Counted from the stretch's first letter, positions 7,226 through 14,630 are shown. The stretch is 33,848 nucleotides of DNA from Terriglobia bacterium (GCA_020073285.1 JAIQFM010000030.1:1-33848); one strand, 5' to 3'. Numbers and translations: made by a program. Notes: generated by a model from the letters alone, not told the origin.

Positions 7226-8659
7226 CTAACCCAAAGGCTCGTTCCACTCCCGCAGGTACTTCGCCACGCCGCGCAGGTACTGGTCCGCGACGGCGCCGTC
7301 GATCACGCGGTGGTCATACCCGAGCACCAGGCGGCATATAGATCGTATCGCGATAGAATCTCCGCCGTTCTCGTCGGTGATGACCACCGGCTCTTTCTTG
7401 ATCGAGCCGACGCCCAGGATCGCCACCTGGGGCTGCATAATGATCGGCAGGCCGAACATCTGCCCGTAGCTGCCCGGGTTGGTGATGGTGAAGGTGCCGC
7501 CCGCGACTTCATCGGGAAGCAGCTTCTTGCCGCGCGCACGCTCCGCCAGGTCGAGGATGGCGCGCTGGATGCCGAGGAAATTCAACTCCTCGGCGCGCTG
7601 GATCACCGGCACAATTAGTCCCCAATCCAACGCCACCGCGATGCCCAGATTGACATTGCGATGGTAACGGATGTTGTCGCCCTCGACCGAGGCATTGATG
7701 ATCGGCCAGTTGCGCATCGCTTCGATGGCGGCGCGGCAGAAAAACGGCATCATGGTCAGCCGCGAGCCGGTGCGCTGCTCGAAGCTTGCCTTTTCGCGCT
7801 GCCGCATGGCCATCACCCGCGACATGTCCACTTCGAAGACGCTGTGCACGTGCGCGCTGGTGCGCTTCGACTCCACCATGCGCTCGGCGATCTTCTTGCG
7901 CATCGGCGACATCGCCACCAGTTCGCCCGGAATCGCCATCGGCTGCTGGCTGGGCATGGCCGGCGCCGCCGCTCCGGGCTGATACGCCGGACGCTGCTCC
8001 GCCGGCGGCTGCGGTCCCGCGCTCGCCGCCGCGGCCGGTTGTTGCCCCGGCGCCGGACGACGCTCAATGAACCGTAGGATGTCTTCCTTCGTGATTCGTC
8101 CGCCCAGGCCGGTGCCCGCAACCTTGCTGAGCTCGATGCTGTTCTCGCGGGCGATGCGGCGCACCAGCGGCGACGACCGGATGCGCTCCCCCTCCTGTGG
8201 CTCGGTCGCATTCGGGAACTCGAGTACCGTCTCGCGCTTCTGTGCCGCCGCTTCCTGATCTTTGGTCTTTGTCGCCGGTGCGGGCCGCTGCATCGCCGGG
8301 CTCTCGGTCGAAACCGCAGCCGCCGTAGTTTTCGCCGCGACCTTTGCTGGTTCCGGCGCGCGCAACGACGCTTCTTCCTTGGGAGGCGCGGGCGCGGCGG
8401 CCGGTGCTCCCGCGGCCTCGCCCTCGGCGGCGACGGTGCCCACCACGGTGTTCACTTGCACGGTCGTGCCCTCTGGCACCTTGATCTCCCTCAGCACACC
8501 CGCCGCCGGCGAGGGAATCTCGGCGTCCACCTTGTCGGTAGAGATTTCGAACAGCGGCTCGTCGCGATTGACTTTGTCGCCCGGCTTCTTCAGCCACTTG
8601 GTGATGGTGCCTTCGAAAATCGATTCCCCCATCTGGGGCATGACCACGTCAGTCGGCAT
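7226..8659 (-). CDS. 2-oxoacid dehydrogenase E2 (dihydrolipoyl acyltransferase)
   Basis: This 477-aa core subunit of a 2-oxoacid dehydrogenase complex transfers the acyl group from the E1-loaded lipoyl arm to CoA. The lipoyl domain spans residues 1-78, with Lys43 in STDKVDAEIPSP as the lipoylation site. An Ala/Pro-rich linker follows. The E3-binding domain is at about 161-200 (SPLVRRIARENSIELSKVAG). A second Pro/Ala/Gln linker leads to the catalytic domain from about 248, ending in GYDHRVIDG with His450 and Asp454. There is one lipoyl domain only. The start has AGAAGG upstream. With separate E1-alpha and E1-beta genes next to it, it belongs to a pyruvate or branched-chain complex; sequence alone does not decide which. 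Confidence 0.93.
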   Translation of the reverse strand: MPTDVVMPQMGESIFEGTITKWLKKPGDKVNRDEPLFEISTDKVDAEIPSPAAGVLREIKVPEGTTVQVNTVVGTVAAEGEAAGAPAAAPAPPKEEASLRAPEPAKVAAKTTAAAVSTESPAMQRPAPATKTKDQEAAAQKRETVLEFPNATEPQEGERIRSSPLVRRIARENSIELSKVAGTGLGGRITKEDILRFIERRPAPGQQPAAAASAGPQPPAEQRPAYQPGAAAPAMPSQQPMAIPGELVAMSPMRKKIAERMVESKRTSAHVHSVFEVDMSRVMAMRQREKASFEQRTGSRLTMMPFFCRAAIEAMRNWPIINASVEGDNIRYHRNVNLGIAVALDWGLIVPVIQRAEELNFLGIQRAILDLAERARGKKLLPDEVAGGTFTITNPGSYGQMFGLPIIMQPQVAILGVGSIKKEPVVITDENGGDSIAIRSICRLVLGYDHRVIDGAVADQYLRGVAKYLREWNEPLG

Positions 8660-8750
8660 CGTCGACCTTCTTTCGCGAATTCAGAACGGGATCACTGCTA
8701 CAGTGCGCGCGAACACCTCATCCGCAACCGAACATTATAAGACGCGGCGC

Positions 8751-9725
8751 TCAGTACGCCATCAACCGTCGCGCCGCGCGCACCACGTCCTCCGCCTTGG
8801 GCAGGAACCAGTCCTCCAGCGGCGGTGAGAAGGGCACCGGCGTATCTTTCGCGGTGATGCGCACGATGGGCGCGTCCAGCCAGTCGAACGCCTCTTCATT
8901 AATGATGGCCGCAACCTCGCCCGCGATGCCGCCGGTCCGCACATCTTCGTGGAGGACGATCGCGCGGTTGGTCTTCTTCACCGTCGCCGCGATCGCCTCG
9001 CGGTCCAGCGGCAGCAGCGTGCGCAGGTCCACCACTTCGAGCTCAATGCCTTCTTTGGCCAGTGTTGCCGCGGCCTCCAGCGCCGTGTGGACCATGGCGG
9101 CGTAGGCGATCACCGAAACATGGCGTCCGGCGCGCGCCACGCGAGCCTTGCCCAGCGGGACCGTGTAATCGCCTTCGGGCAGCTCTTCCTTGATGCGCCG
9201 GTAGAGAAACTTGTGCTCGAAAAATATGACGGGATTGTTGTCGCGAATCGCCGACTTGATCAGCCCCTTGGCGTCGTAGGCCGTTGCCGGGCAGACCACT
9301 TTCAGCCCCGGCACGTGCACAAACCACGCTTCGGGATTCTGCGAATGAAACGGCCCGCCGTGCACGCCGCCTCCACTAGGCCCGCGTAAGACGAGCGGCG
9401 CCGGCGCGCCCCAGCGAAAATGCGCCTTCGCCACCATGTTGACGATCTGGTTGAAAGCGCAGCCGATGAAGTCCATGAACTGGAACTCGGCGACGGGCCT
9501 CATGCCGGTGAGCGATGCGCCGAAGGCCGCGCCCACGATCGCCGACTCGGCAATCGGTGTGTCAATGATTCGCTCCGGCCCGAAGCGGTCCACGAAGCCT
9601 TCGGTCACCTTGAACGCGCCGCCGTAGACGCCGATGTCCTCGCCAATGCAGAAGACGCTGGGATCGCGCTCCATCTCTTCCCAGATCCCCTGGCGTATGG
9701 CTTCGAGATATGTGACTTCTGGCAT
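8751..9725 (-). CDS. 2-oxoacid dehydrogenase E1 beta subunit
   Basis: The 324-aa transketolase-type beta subunit pairs with E1-alpha to decarboxylate a 2-oxoacid with thiamine diphosphate. Visible family motifs are CIGEDIGVYGGAFKVTEG near residue 30, RIIDTPIAESAIVGAAFG, the RGPSGGGVHGGPFHSQ loop, and a C-terminal transketolase domain with VDLRTLLPLD and HEDVRTGGIAGEVA. Length is normal. The gene is read toward E2, with a 91-bp gap. Its start lies only 25 bp from the divergent antitoxin gene, with no clear Shine-Dalgarno sequence, so its promoter must overlap the TA pair unless it is read through from E1-alpha. Confidence 0.93.
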   Translation of the reverse strand: MPEVTYLEAIRQGIWEEMERDPSVFCIGEDIGVYGGAFKVTEGFVDRFGPERIIDTPIAESAIVGAAFGASLTGMRPVAEFQFMDFIGCAFNQIVNMVAKAHFRWGAPAPLVLRGPSGGGVHGGPFHSQNPEAWFVHVPGLKVVCPATAYDAKGLIKSAIRDNNPVIFFEHKFLYRRIKEELPEGDYTVPLGKARVARAGRHVSVIAYAAMVHTALEAAATLAKEGIELEVVDLRTLLPLDREAIAATVKKTNRAIVLHEDVRTGGIAGEVAAIINEEAFDWLDAPIVRITAKDTPVPFSPPLEDWFLPKAEDVVRAARRLMAY

Positions 9726-9734
9726 AGGTACTTG

Positions 9735-9747
9735 TTAGAATTTCTAA
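9735..9747. promoter_or_regulatory. Palindrome TTAGAA-T-TTCTAA, possible TA operator
   Basis: A perfect 6-bp inverted repeat around one central T lies in the 25-bp space between the divergent starts of E1-beta and the antitoxin. Phd/YefM antitoxins usually bind palindromes overlapping their own promoter. Here such binding would also cover the E1-beta start region. This is inference from position. Confidence 0.4.
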
Positions 9748-9750
9748 GCT

Positions 9751-10110
9751 ATGTCCCGGAAAAACAGCAAGAACGGGCGCTCGACTTCCGCGGCGGTTAA
9801 GAAGCTGCGTTCGGAGATCGAGCGGTTGGAATCACGGTTGCTAAAAGCGAAAGCGGAATTCGAAGCCACCAGCGAATTCGATGTCGCTGAAGCGGGCGAA
9901 CTCCTTGACATGCTGGTAGCCCGCGTCGAACGCGAAGGCGAACGTCTGTACCTGCGTCGTGGCAACAAGCGCGTTGCCGCCCTAGTCCCGGCTGACGAGG
10001 CTGACTTCTTGAGTGAATGGGAAGACCGCCACGATATTGAGGCGGCGCGCAAGGCGCTGAAAGAGCCGAGCATCCCCTGGGAAGAGGTAAAGAAGGAGCT
10101 AGGGCTGTAA
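9751..10110 (+). CDS. Phd/YefM-family antitoxin with N-terminal coiled coil
   Basis: A 119-aa protein. Residues 1-45 are basic, then helical with heptad spacing (VKKLRSEIERLESRLLKAKAEF), an extension not found in minimal antitoxins. The Phd/YefM core follows: DVAEAGELLDMLVARVEREGERLYLRRGNKRVAALVP is the standard helix-plus-RRGxxVAxLVP strand. The acidic C-terminus (DRHDIEAARKALKEPSIPWEEV) would wrap the toxin. The toxin gene starts 11 bp downstream. The pair is read against the flanking dehydrogenase genes. The start codon has no visible Shine-Dalgarno sequence. The expected role is neutralising the toxin and repressing the operon. Confidence 0.85.
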   Translation: MSRKNSKNGRSTSAAVKKLRSEIERLESRLLKAKAEFEATSEFDVAEAGELLDMLVARVEREGERLYLRRGNKRVAALVPADEADFLSEWEDRHDIEAARKALKEPSIPWEEVKKELGL

Positions 10111-10121
10111 CGCGGACAGCC

Positions 10122-10385
10122 ATGGCTTACACGATCGCATTCAGCGAATCGGCGGAAAAGCAGCTCCGAAAACTCCCCCAACACGTTCAAGAGCGCGTGG
10201 CTCAAGCGTTGCCGTTGATCGCCTCTGACCCGTTCCTCGGCCACGCAAGAAAGCTCGCCGGCCACGAAGACCTTTGGCGCTGGCGTCTGGGCAACTACCG
10301 GATCGTTTACCGCGTTGATCAATTCAGAATCCATATTCTTGTTATTCGCGTGGGCCATCGCGCAAACGTGTACCGCGGGTTGTGA
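10122..10385 (+). CDS. RelE/ParE-family toxin
   Basis: An 87-aa protein with the RelE/ParE pattern. It has an N-terminal strand (YTIAFSESAEKQLRKLP), two helices (QHVQERVAQALPLI), RKLAGHEDLWRWRLGNYRIVYRVD, and the closing strand HILVIRVGHRANVYRGL. The RxGxYRIxY and VIRVGHRxxVY segments are the most conserved parts of the superfamily. It follows its antitoxin by 11 bp. Family members are either ribosome-dependent mRNA endonucleases (RelE) or gyrase inhibitors (ParE). The YRIVY and GHR residues lean toward the RelE side, but the target cannot be settled here. The gene ends 18 bp from the convergent E1-alpha stop. Confidence 0.9.
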   Translation: MAYTIAFSESAEKQLRKLPQHVQERVAQALPLIASDPFLGHARKLAGHEDLWRWRLGNYRIVYRVDQFRIHILVIRVGHRANVYRGL

Positions 10386-10403
10386 ACGGGTATTGCCATT
10401 GAC

Positions 10404-11699
10404 TCACCTCAGGTGTCCAGCGGTTTCAACCTGCTTCACCCTCACATTCTTTTTCTCGTTCGGATACTTTGGCACCGCGTACTTCACCTTCACCTCGTGG
10501 CAGCCCTCGCACCAAACGTCGAGTGGCGTCGTCGCCGCGTCAGGCATAGGTGAATTGACCGCGTACTCGCGATCTTCATTTAGCTGGCGCTCGACGTCGG
10601 CGATCAGCTTGTCGTTTTCTTCGCGCGTGAGCCACTTCTTCACGTTGACCAGGTAGTTCTCGAAGCGCGCAATCGGGTCGCGCCGCGTCCAGTACTCGAA
10701 CAGCGGGCGCGGCACGTACTGCGCCGCGTCGTGGATGGCGTGGCCCTTCATGCGCATCATCTTGGCCTCGATCAGCGTCGGGCCCTCGCCGCGGCGGGCG
10801 CGTTCGCAAGCCTCGTGTGCCGCGTCGTACACCTGGCAGGCATCGGTGCCATCCACGATCACGCCCGGAATCCCGTAGGCAATCGCGCGCTCCGCCAGAT
10901 CTTTCACAAGGAACTGCTCGTCGGTCGGCGTGGAGTACGCCCAGATATTGTTCTCGACGAACAGCACCAGCCCGAGATTCTGCACGGCGGCAAAGTTCAG
11001 GCCCTCGTAGGTCACGCCGGTGGACTGCCCGCCGTCGCCGATGTAGGTCATCACCGCGATGTTTCGCCCCTGCAGACGCGCGCCCAGCGCCACGCCAGTG
11101 AGCACGGGGATCAGGTCGCCCAGCGTGGATATCGGCGAAACCACGTTTCGTTCGCGGATGTCGCCGAAGTGAGAGCTGGCGTCCTTGCCGAAGGTCGGCG
11201 AGCCCGCCTTCGCCATGTACTGCATCATGATGTCGCGCGCGGAGAACCCCTTGACGAGCAGCGAACCCTGGTTGCGGATCATCGGGCCCATCCATTCGTC
11301 TTTCTTCAGCGCGTACGTGGAAGCGCAGGAGCACGCCTCCTGCCCGAGCCCGAAGTACACGCCGCCGACGACCTTGCCTTGCTTGTAGAGATTTTCCAGC
11401 GCGGCTTCCATGCGCCGGTTGAGCAGCATCCAGCGGTAGATCTCGATGTGCTGCTCGCGCGTGAGATATTTCGATTCGCGGATCGGCGGCGCTGCACGCG
11501 AGAGGTCGCCATGCACGATGTAGCGAACTTCTTCACCTTCGCGCTGCTGCTCGATCTTGAAGTCAGGCTTCTCCAGCCGCCAGTCGGCGATGGTGTAGCA
11601 GCGCTGGTCGGATGCTTGTGGCGCGGCCACCCTCGGCCGCGAATTCTTCGACGCTGGCGCTTTCGTGTTGTTGGTCTTGCCCGAACGCTTCTTGGCCAT
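10404..11699 (-). CDS. 2-oxoacid dehydrogenase E1 alpha subunit
   Basis: A 431-aa ThDP-dependent subunit. Residues 1-30 form a Lys/Ser/Ala-rich extension. The ThDP-binding motif begins at GDGG (221) and ends at NN (250-251). Upstream are YKQGKVVGGVYFGLGQEA and the SHFGDIRERNVVSPISTLGDLIP segment, whose phrasing leans toward branched-chain-type E1-alpha over classical pyruvate E1. The C-terminal extension contains CEGCH (Cys397, Cys400, His401), a CxxCH signature unusual for this family. The protein has no signal peptide, so haem attachment is not expected. The gene is separated from E1-beta by the opposing TA pair. Confidence 0.9.
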   Translation of the reverse strand: MAKKRSGKTNNTKAPASKNSRPRVAAPQASDQRCYTIADWRLEKPDFKIEQQREGEEVRYIVHGDLSRAAPPIRESKYLTREQHIEIYRWMLLNRRMEAALENLYKQGKVVGGVYFGLGQEACSCASTYALKKDEWMGPMIRNQGSLLVKGFSARDIMMQYMAKAGSPTFGKDASSHFGDIRERNVVSPISTLGDLIPVLTGVALGARLQGRNIAVMTYIGDGGQSTGVTYEGLNFAAVQNLGLVLFVENNIWAYSTPTDEQFLVKDLAERAIAYGIPGVIVDGTDACQVYDAAHEACERARRGEGPTLIEAKMMRMKGHAIHDAAQYVPRPLFEYWTRRDPIARFENYLVNVKKWLTREENDKLIADVERQLNEDREYAVNSPMPDAATTPLDVWCEGCHEVKVKYAVPKYPNEKKNVRVKQVETAGHLR

Positions 11700-11760
11700 G
11701 GGCGTGACGGGACATTATTGCACCACCCAACGAGATGGCACACTGCGGGCAGGATTTCAA

Positions 11761-11912
11761 CCGTCCCTACGGGACTTTGACAAATCTTTCGCCGAATCCC
11801 GCCACTGAAGTGGCGGGCTATTTTCACATCGTCCCGTACGGGACGGAATGAAAGTAGCCCGGCGGTTTACTGCCGGGTTCACCGCGGTCAGATGAGAGCC
11901 CCGTAGGGACGG
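11761..11912. repeat. Composite palindromic element bounded by 13-bp inverted repeats
   Basis: CCGTCCCTACGGG (11761-11773) and CCCGTAGGGACGG (11900-11912) are perfect inverted copies. Inside are CCCGCCACTgaAGTGGCGGG (11798-11817), the self-complementary CGTCCCGTACGGGACG (11830-11845) and a CCCGGC...GCCGGG stem (11858-11877). The element fills the space between lipB and the E1-alpha gene and, in RNA, would fold into a multi-stem structure. It resembles dispersed acidobacterial intergenic repeats. Confidence 0.85.
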
Positions 11913-11921
11913 CTGATATGC

Positions 11922-12785
11922 CTAGACCCAGAAGGTATCTTCCTCGCCGGCCAATTGGCGCAGCTCTTCCGGCGCGCGCACCGGAACGCCGACCGAGCGC
12001 CCGAGCAGCGCATCGAGCGAGTCCACCCACACGACTTGCGAATCGAACACGCGCCCGAAATTGCGTGCCACCGCCTGGGCGACTTCGTCCATAGACGGTG
12101 TAGCGCGGCCACACAACTGCTGCTCCAGCGACGTAACCGGCTTGGTCGCGATGCCGCAGGGAACGATGAGCTGGAAATATTCGAGAGGCTGGTTGGTGAC
12201 ATTCAGCGCAAACCCGTGCGAGGTGACGCCGCGCGAGATGTGCACCCCGATGGCGGCGATCTTGGCTTGGGATTCGGGTGTCGGGTAGGGGTCCCTCGAC
12301 TGCGCTCGCTCGCTTCGCTCGTTCGCTCCGCTCGGGATGACAGCGGTTGAAAGTTGTGTCCAGACGCCGGTCATGCCGGCGACGCGCTCGGTTCCAATAC
12401 CGTAATCGGCGCAGGTTCGGATCAGCGCTTCTTCCAAGCGGCGCACGTACTCGACCGCGCCCTGCGTCTTGCGCCGCCCGTCGGGTCCAAGGAAACTGCG
12501 CAGGTCGAAAATCGGATAGCCGACGAGCTGCCCCGGGCCGTGATAAGTCACGTCGCCGCCGCGGTCGCACTCGAACAGCTCCACGCCGCGCTGCTTCAGC
12601 AGTTCATCGGAGGCAAGCACGTTTTCGCGCCGCGCGTTCCGCCCCAGCGTGATGACCGGCGCGTGCTCCAGCAGCACCAGCACATTCGCGATCTCGTTGC
12701 TCTTGCGCAACTCGACCAGCCGTTGCTGCAGCCGCAGCCCGGTCGCGTAATCCACAGTGCTGAGTTGAACAACAGAGATAATCAA
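11922..12785 (-). CDS. lipB: Octanoyl-ACP:protein octanoyltransferase LipB, with repeat-derived insertion
   Basis: LipB moves octanoate from ACP onto lipoyl domains such as the E2 encoded nearby. The signature RGGDVTYHGPGQLVGYPI is intact, the expected catalytic Lys is Lys175 (AKIAAIG), and Cys210 sits in IVPCG. At 287 aa it is longer than the usual 210-240. Residues about 143-172 are an extra segment containing PSGANERSERAQSRD, the translation of a dispersed GC-rich repeat (see 12288-12341). The insertion lies just before the catalytic Lys strand, probably in a surface loop, and keeps the frame open. The proposed start is TTG at 12785, 8 bp after hicB, without a clear Shine-Dalgarno sequence. 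Confidence 0.92.
   Translation of the reverse strand: MIISVVQLSTVDYATGLRLQQRLVELRKSNEIANVLVLLEHAPVITLGRNARRENVLASDELLKQRGVELFECDRGGDVTYHGPGQLVGYPIFDLRSFLGPDGRRKTQGAVEYVRRLEEALIRTCADYGIGTERVAGMTGVWTQLSTAVIPSGANERSERAQSRDPYPTPESQAKIAAIGVHISRGVTSHGFALNVTNQPLEYFQLIVPCGIATKPVTSLEQQLCGRATPSMDEVAQAVARNFGRVFDSQVVWVDSLDALLGRSVGVPVRAPEELRQLAGEEDTFWV
12288..12341. repeat. Dispersed GGGTCCCTCGA...CGGGATGACA repeat inside lipB
   Basis: The 54-bp stretch starts GGGGTCCCTCGACTGCG and ends CTCCGCTCGGGATGACA, with a central run of CGCTCG/CTTCG words. On the lipB strand it is read as PSGANERSERAQSRDP. A relative of the same family (TGTCATCCTGAGCGAGG ... GTCGAAGGACCCC) lies downstream of dnaB at 29963-30029. 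Its presence inside an essential gene is seen directly. Confidence 0.8.
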
Positions 12786-12793
12786 CAGTTTAG

Positions 12794-13009
12794 CTACGCG
12801 GGAACTTCCACGTAGCGAGAATAGCTCTGCGGCTCGGGAATGGGAAATCCGCCACGCCGCAGTCCATCCAGATGAAAGTCGATCGCTTCCTGCATATTGC
12901 GTTCGATCTCTTCGCGGGATGCGCCGGTCGATATGCAGCCCGGGAGATCGGGTGAGTACGCGGAGTATCCGGTGTCCGTCTTCTCGATTACCACTAGGTA
13001 CTTCTTCAT
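12794..13009 (-). CDS. hicB: HicB-like antitoxin (short form)
   Basis: A 71-aa protein with the HicB partial RNase H-like fold: KKYLVVIEKTDTGYSAYSPDLPGCISTGASREEIERNMQEAIDFHLDGL. The YSPDLPGC motif followed by the EEIERNMQEAI helix is diagnostic. It ends after IPEP plus about a dozen residues, so it lacks the C-terminal ribbon-helix-helix or HTH domain of longer HicB proteins and may not bind DNA itself. Its start overlaps the hicA stop by 4 bp (ATGA). The next gene, lipB, starts 8 bp downstream, so the antitoxin sits inside an apparent lpd-hicA-hicB-lipB operon. Confidence 0.9.
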   Translation of the reverse strand: MKKYLVVIEKTDTGYSAYSPDLPGCISTGASREEIERNMQEAIDFHLDGLRRGGFPIPEPQSYSRYVEVPA

Positions 13010-13191
13010 TTCAGCCCCGCATGTTTCAAGATGCTATTCAAAGTTCCCGGCGCGACATCGTCGTTGGGCTTACCCGGCACGGTCACGACTGCCGCTTTCG
13101 TCGGGTGCTTGTACTGACGATGACTCCCGCGTGTACGGTCGAGAAACCACCCATCCTGCTCTAGCAGCTTGATAATATCTCGAACTTTCAT
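13006..13191 (-). CDS. hicA: HicA-like mRNA interferase toxin
   Basis: A 61-aa protein with the dsRBD-like HicA fold: MKVRDIIKLLEQDGWFLDRTRGSHRQYKHPTKAAVVTVPGKPNDDVAPGTLNSILKHAGL. The catalytic His is expected in the GSHRQYKHP stretch. HicA toxins cleave mRNA and tmRNA independently of translation elongation (family knowledge). The gene starts 11 bp after the lpd stop with no good Shine-Dalgarno sequence and is followed by hicB with a 4-bp overlap. Toxin-first order is usual for hicAB. Co-orientation with lpd and lipB suggests a shared transcript. Confidence 0.9.
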   Translation of the reverse strand: MKVRDIIKLLEQDGWFLDRTRGSHRQYKHPTKAAVVTVPGKPNDDVAPGTLNSILKHAGLK

Positions 13192-13202
13192 GCGCGACGC
13201 GC

Positions 13203-14630
13203 CTAGAAGTCAATCGCCAGCCCCTCGACGCTCTCCACCGCATCCAGCATGCCTTCGGACAGCGTCGGGTGGGCGTGGATGGTGTACATCAGGTCCTCGA
13301 CCGTGGCTTCCAGTTCGATCGCGGCCACGGCTTCGGCGATCAGTTCGGTCGCCGACGGCCCGATAATGTGCACCCCGAGAACTTCGCCGTACTTCGCGTC
13401 GGAAACGATCTTGATGAACCCCTCGTGCGCGCCGACGATGGACGCGCGCGAATTCGCCGAAAACGGAAATTTCCCGATCTTCGCCGAGCGCCCCGCTTGC
13501 TTGGCCGCAGCCTCGGTCAGGCCGACGCTGCCGATTTCGGGATGGCAGTAGGTGCACGCGGGAATCTTGTTGCGGTCAAGCGGCTTGGCGTTTTTCCCGG
13601 CGATATGTGCCACCGCCACCTTGGCCGCGATGAATCCGGCGTGCGCCAGTTGCGGCATGCCGGCCACAATGTCACCGGCGGCATAGATGCCCGGTTCGTC
13701 GGTTTGCATCCAGCCATCGGCGTGGACGAAGCCGCGCTCGATCTTGATCTTCGTTTTCTCCACGCCAACGTTTTCGGTGCGCGGCTTGCGCCCGACCGCG
13801 ATCAGCACCTTATCCGCGGTGGCGGTCTGGGACTTGCCGTCCACCTCGAAGCTGACCGCCACGCCGTCCTTGGTCTTCTCCACCTTTTTCACCGACGCAT
13901 TCACCAGCGTCCTTATATTGCGCTTGCGGAAGGCGCGGTCGAGTTCCTTGGAAATTTCCTCATCCTCCAGCGGCACGATGCGCGGCAGCATTTCCAGCAC
14001 CGTGCACTCGGCGCCGAAGGAGTTGTAGATGGAAGCAAACTCCACGCCCACGGCGCCCGATCCGACGATGATCAGCGACTTCGGAATGGCGTTCAGGCTG
14101 AGGATTTCGATGTTGGTGAGAATGCGGTCGTCGGGCTGCAGTCCGGGCAACATGCGCGCTTCCGAGCCGGTGGCCAGCATCACGTTCTTCGCCTTGACAG
14201 TCTTGCGCTCGCCGGCCGCGCCACCCGAGGCGGAGACTTCGACCTCGTGTACGCCGTTCTTGGCGGATCCGGTCAGGCGGCCGTAGCCTGTGATCGTGTC
14301 CACCTTGTTCTTGCGCATCAGGAACTCAAGCCCTTTGGCGTGCTTGGTGACAATCTTGTCCTTGCGCTGCTGTACCGCGCCCCAGTTCAGCTTCGGCGTG
14401 CCGAGGTCTTCGATCCCAAACTCCTTCGCGGCCTTCAGGTGGTCCCAGAGTTCCGCGTTGAACAGCAGTGCCTTGGTCGGGATGCAGCCCACGTGCAGGC
14501 AGGTGCCGCCGAGTTTGCTGTCCTTCTCGATGAGCGCAACTTTCAATCCAAGCTGTCCGGCGCGAATCGCAGCGGTATAGCCGGCCGGGCCGCTGCCGAT
14601 GATTGCCAAGTCATAAATCTTGTCTGCCAC
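13203..14630 (-). CDS. lpdA: Dihydrolipoyl dehydrogenase (E3)
   Basis: A 475-aa FAD/NAD disulfide oxidoreductase that re-oxidises dihydrolipoyl groups of the E2 arm. The FAD motif GSGPAGYTAA is at residues 12-21. The redox-active disulfide is GGTCLHVGCIPTK (Cys44, Cys49). The NAD-binding motif is VGSGAVGVEFASIYNSFG, a second FAD motif is IYAAGDIVAGMPQLAHAG, and the C-terminal catalytic pair is in HAHPTLSEG (His454, Glu459). Length and all key residues are normal. It is the first gene of the - strand lipoate/dehydrogenase run and is followed closely by hicA. No clear promoter was identified in the 140 bp upstream. Confidence 0.96.
   Translation of the reverse strand: MADKIYDLAIIGSGPAGYTAAIRAGQLGLKVALIEKDSKLGGTCLHVGCIPTKALLFNAELWDHLKAAKEFGIEDLGTPKLNWGAVQQRKDKIVTKHAKGLEFLMRKNKVDTITGYGRLTGSAKNGVHEVEVSASGGAAGERKTVKAKNVMLATGSEARMLPGLQPDDRILTNIEILSLNAIPKSLIIVGSGAVGVEFASIYNSFGAECTVLEMLPRIVPLEDEEISKELDRAFRKRNIRTLVNASVKKVEKTKDGVAVSFEVDGKSQTATADKVLIAVGRKPRTENVGVEKTKIKIERGFVHADGWMQTDEPGIYAAGDIVAGMPQLAHAGFIAAKVAVAHIAGKNAKPLDRNKIPACTYCHPEIGSVGLTEAAAKQAGRSAKIGKFPFSANSRASIVGAHEGFIKIVSDAKYGEVLGVHIIGPSATELIAEAVAAIELEATVEDLMYTIHAHPTLSEGMLDAVESVEGLAIDF

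Noticed and set aside
8734-8765. Promoter for the E2 gene (TTGATG and TATAAT on the - strand)
   Set aside because: The spacer is 20 bp; the perfect TATAAT is notable but the -35 is not credible.
10404-10511. Haem c attachment at the CxxCH of E1-alpha
   Set aside because: The enzyme is cytoplasmic with no signal peptide, and cytochrome c maturation occurs outside the membrane.
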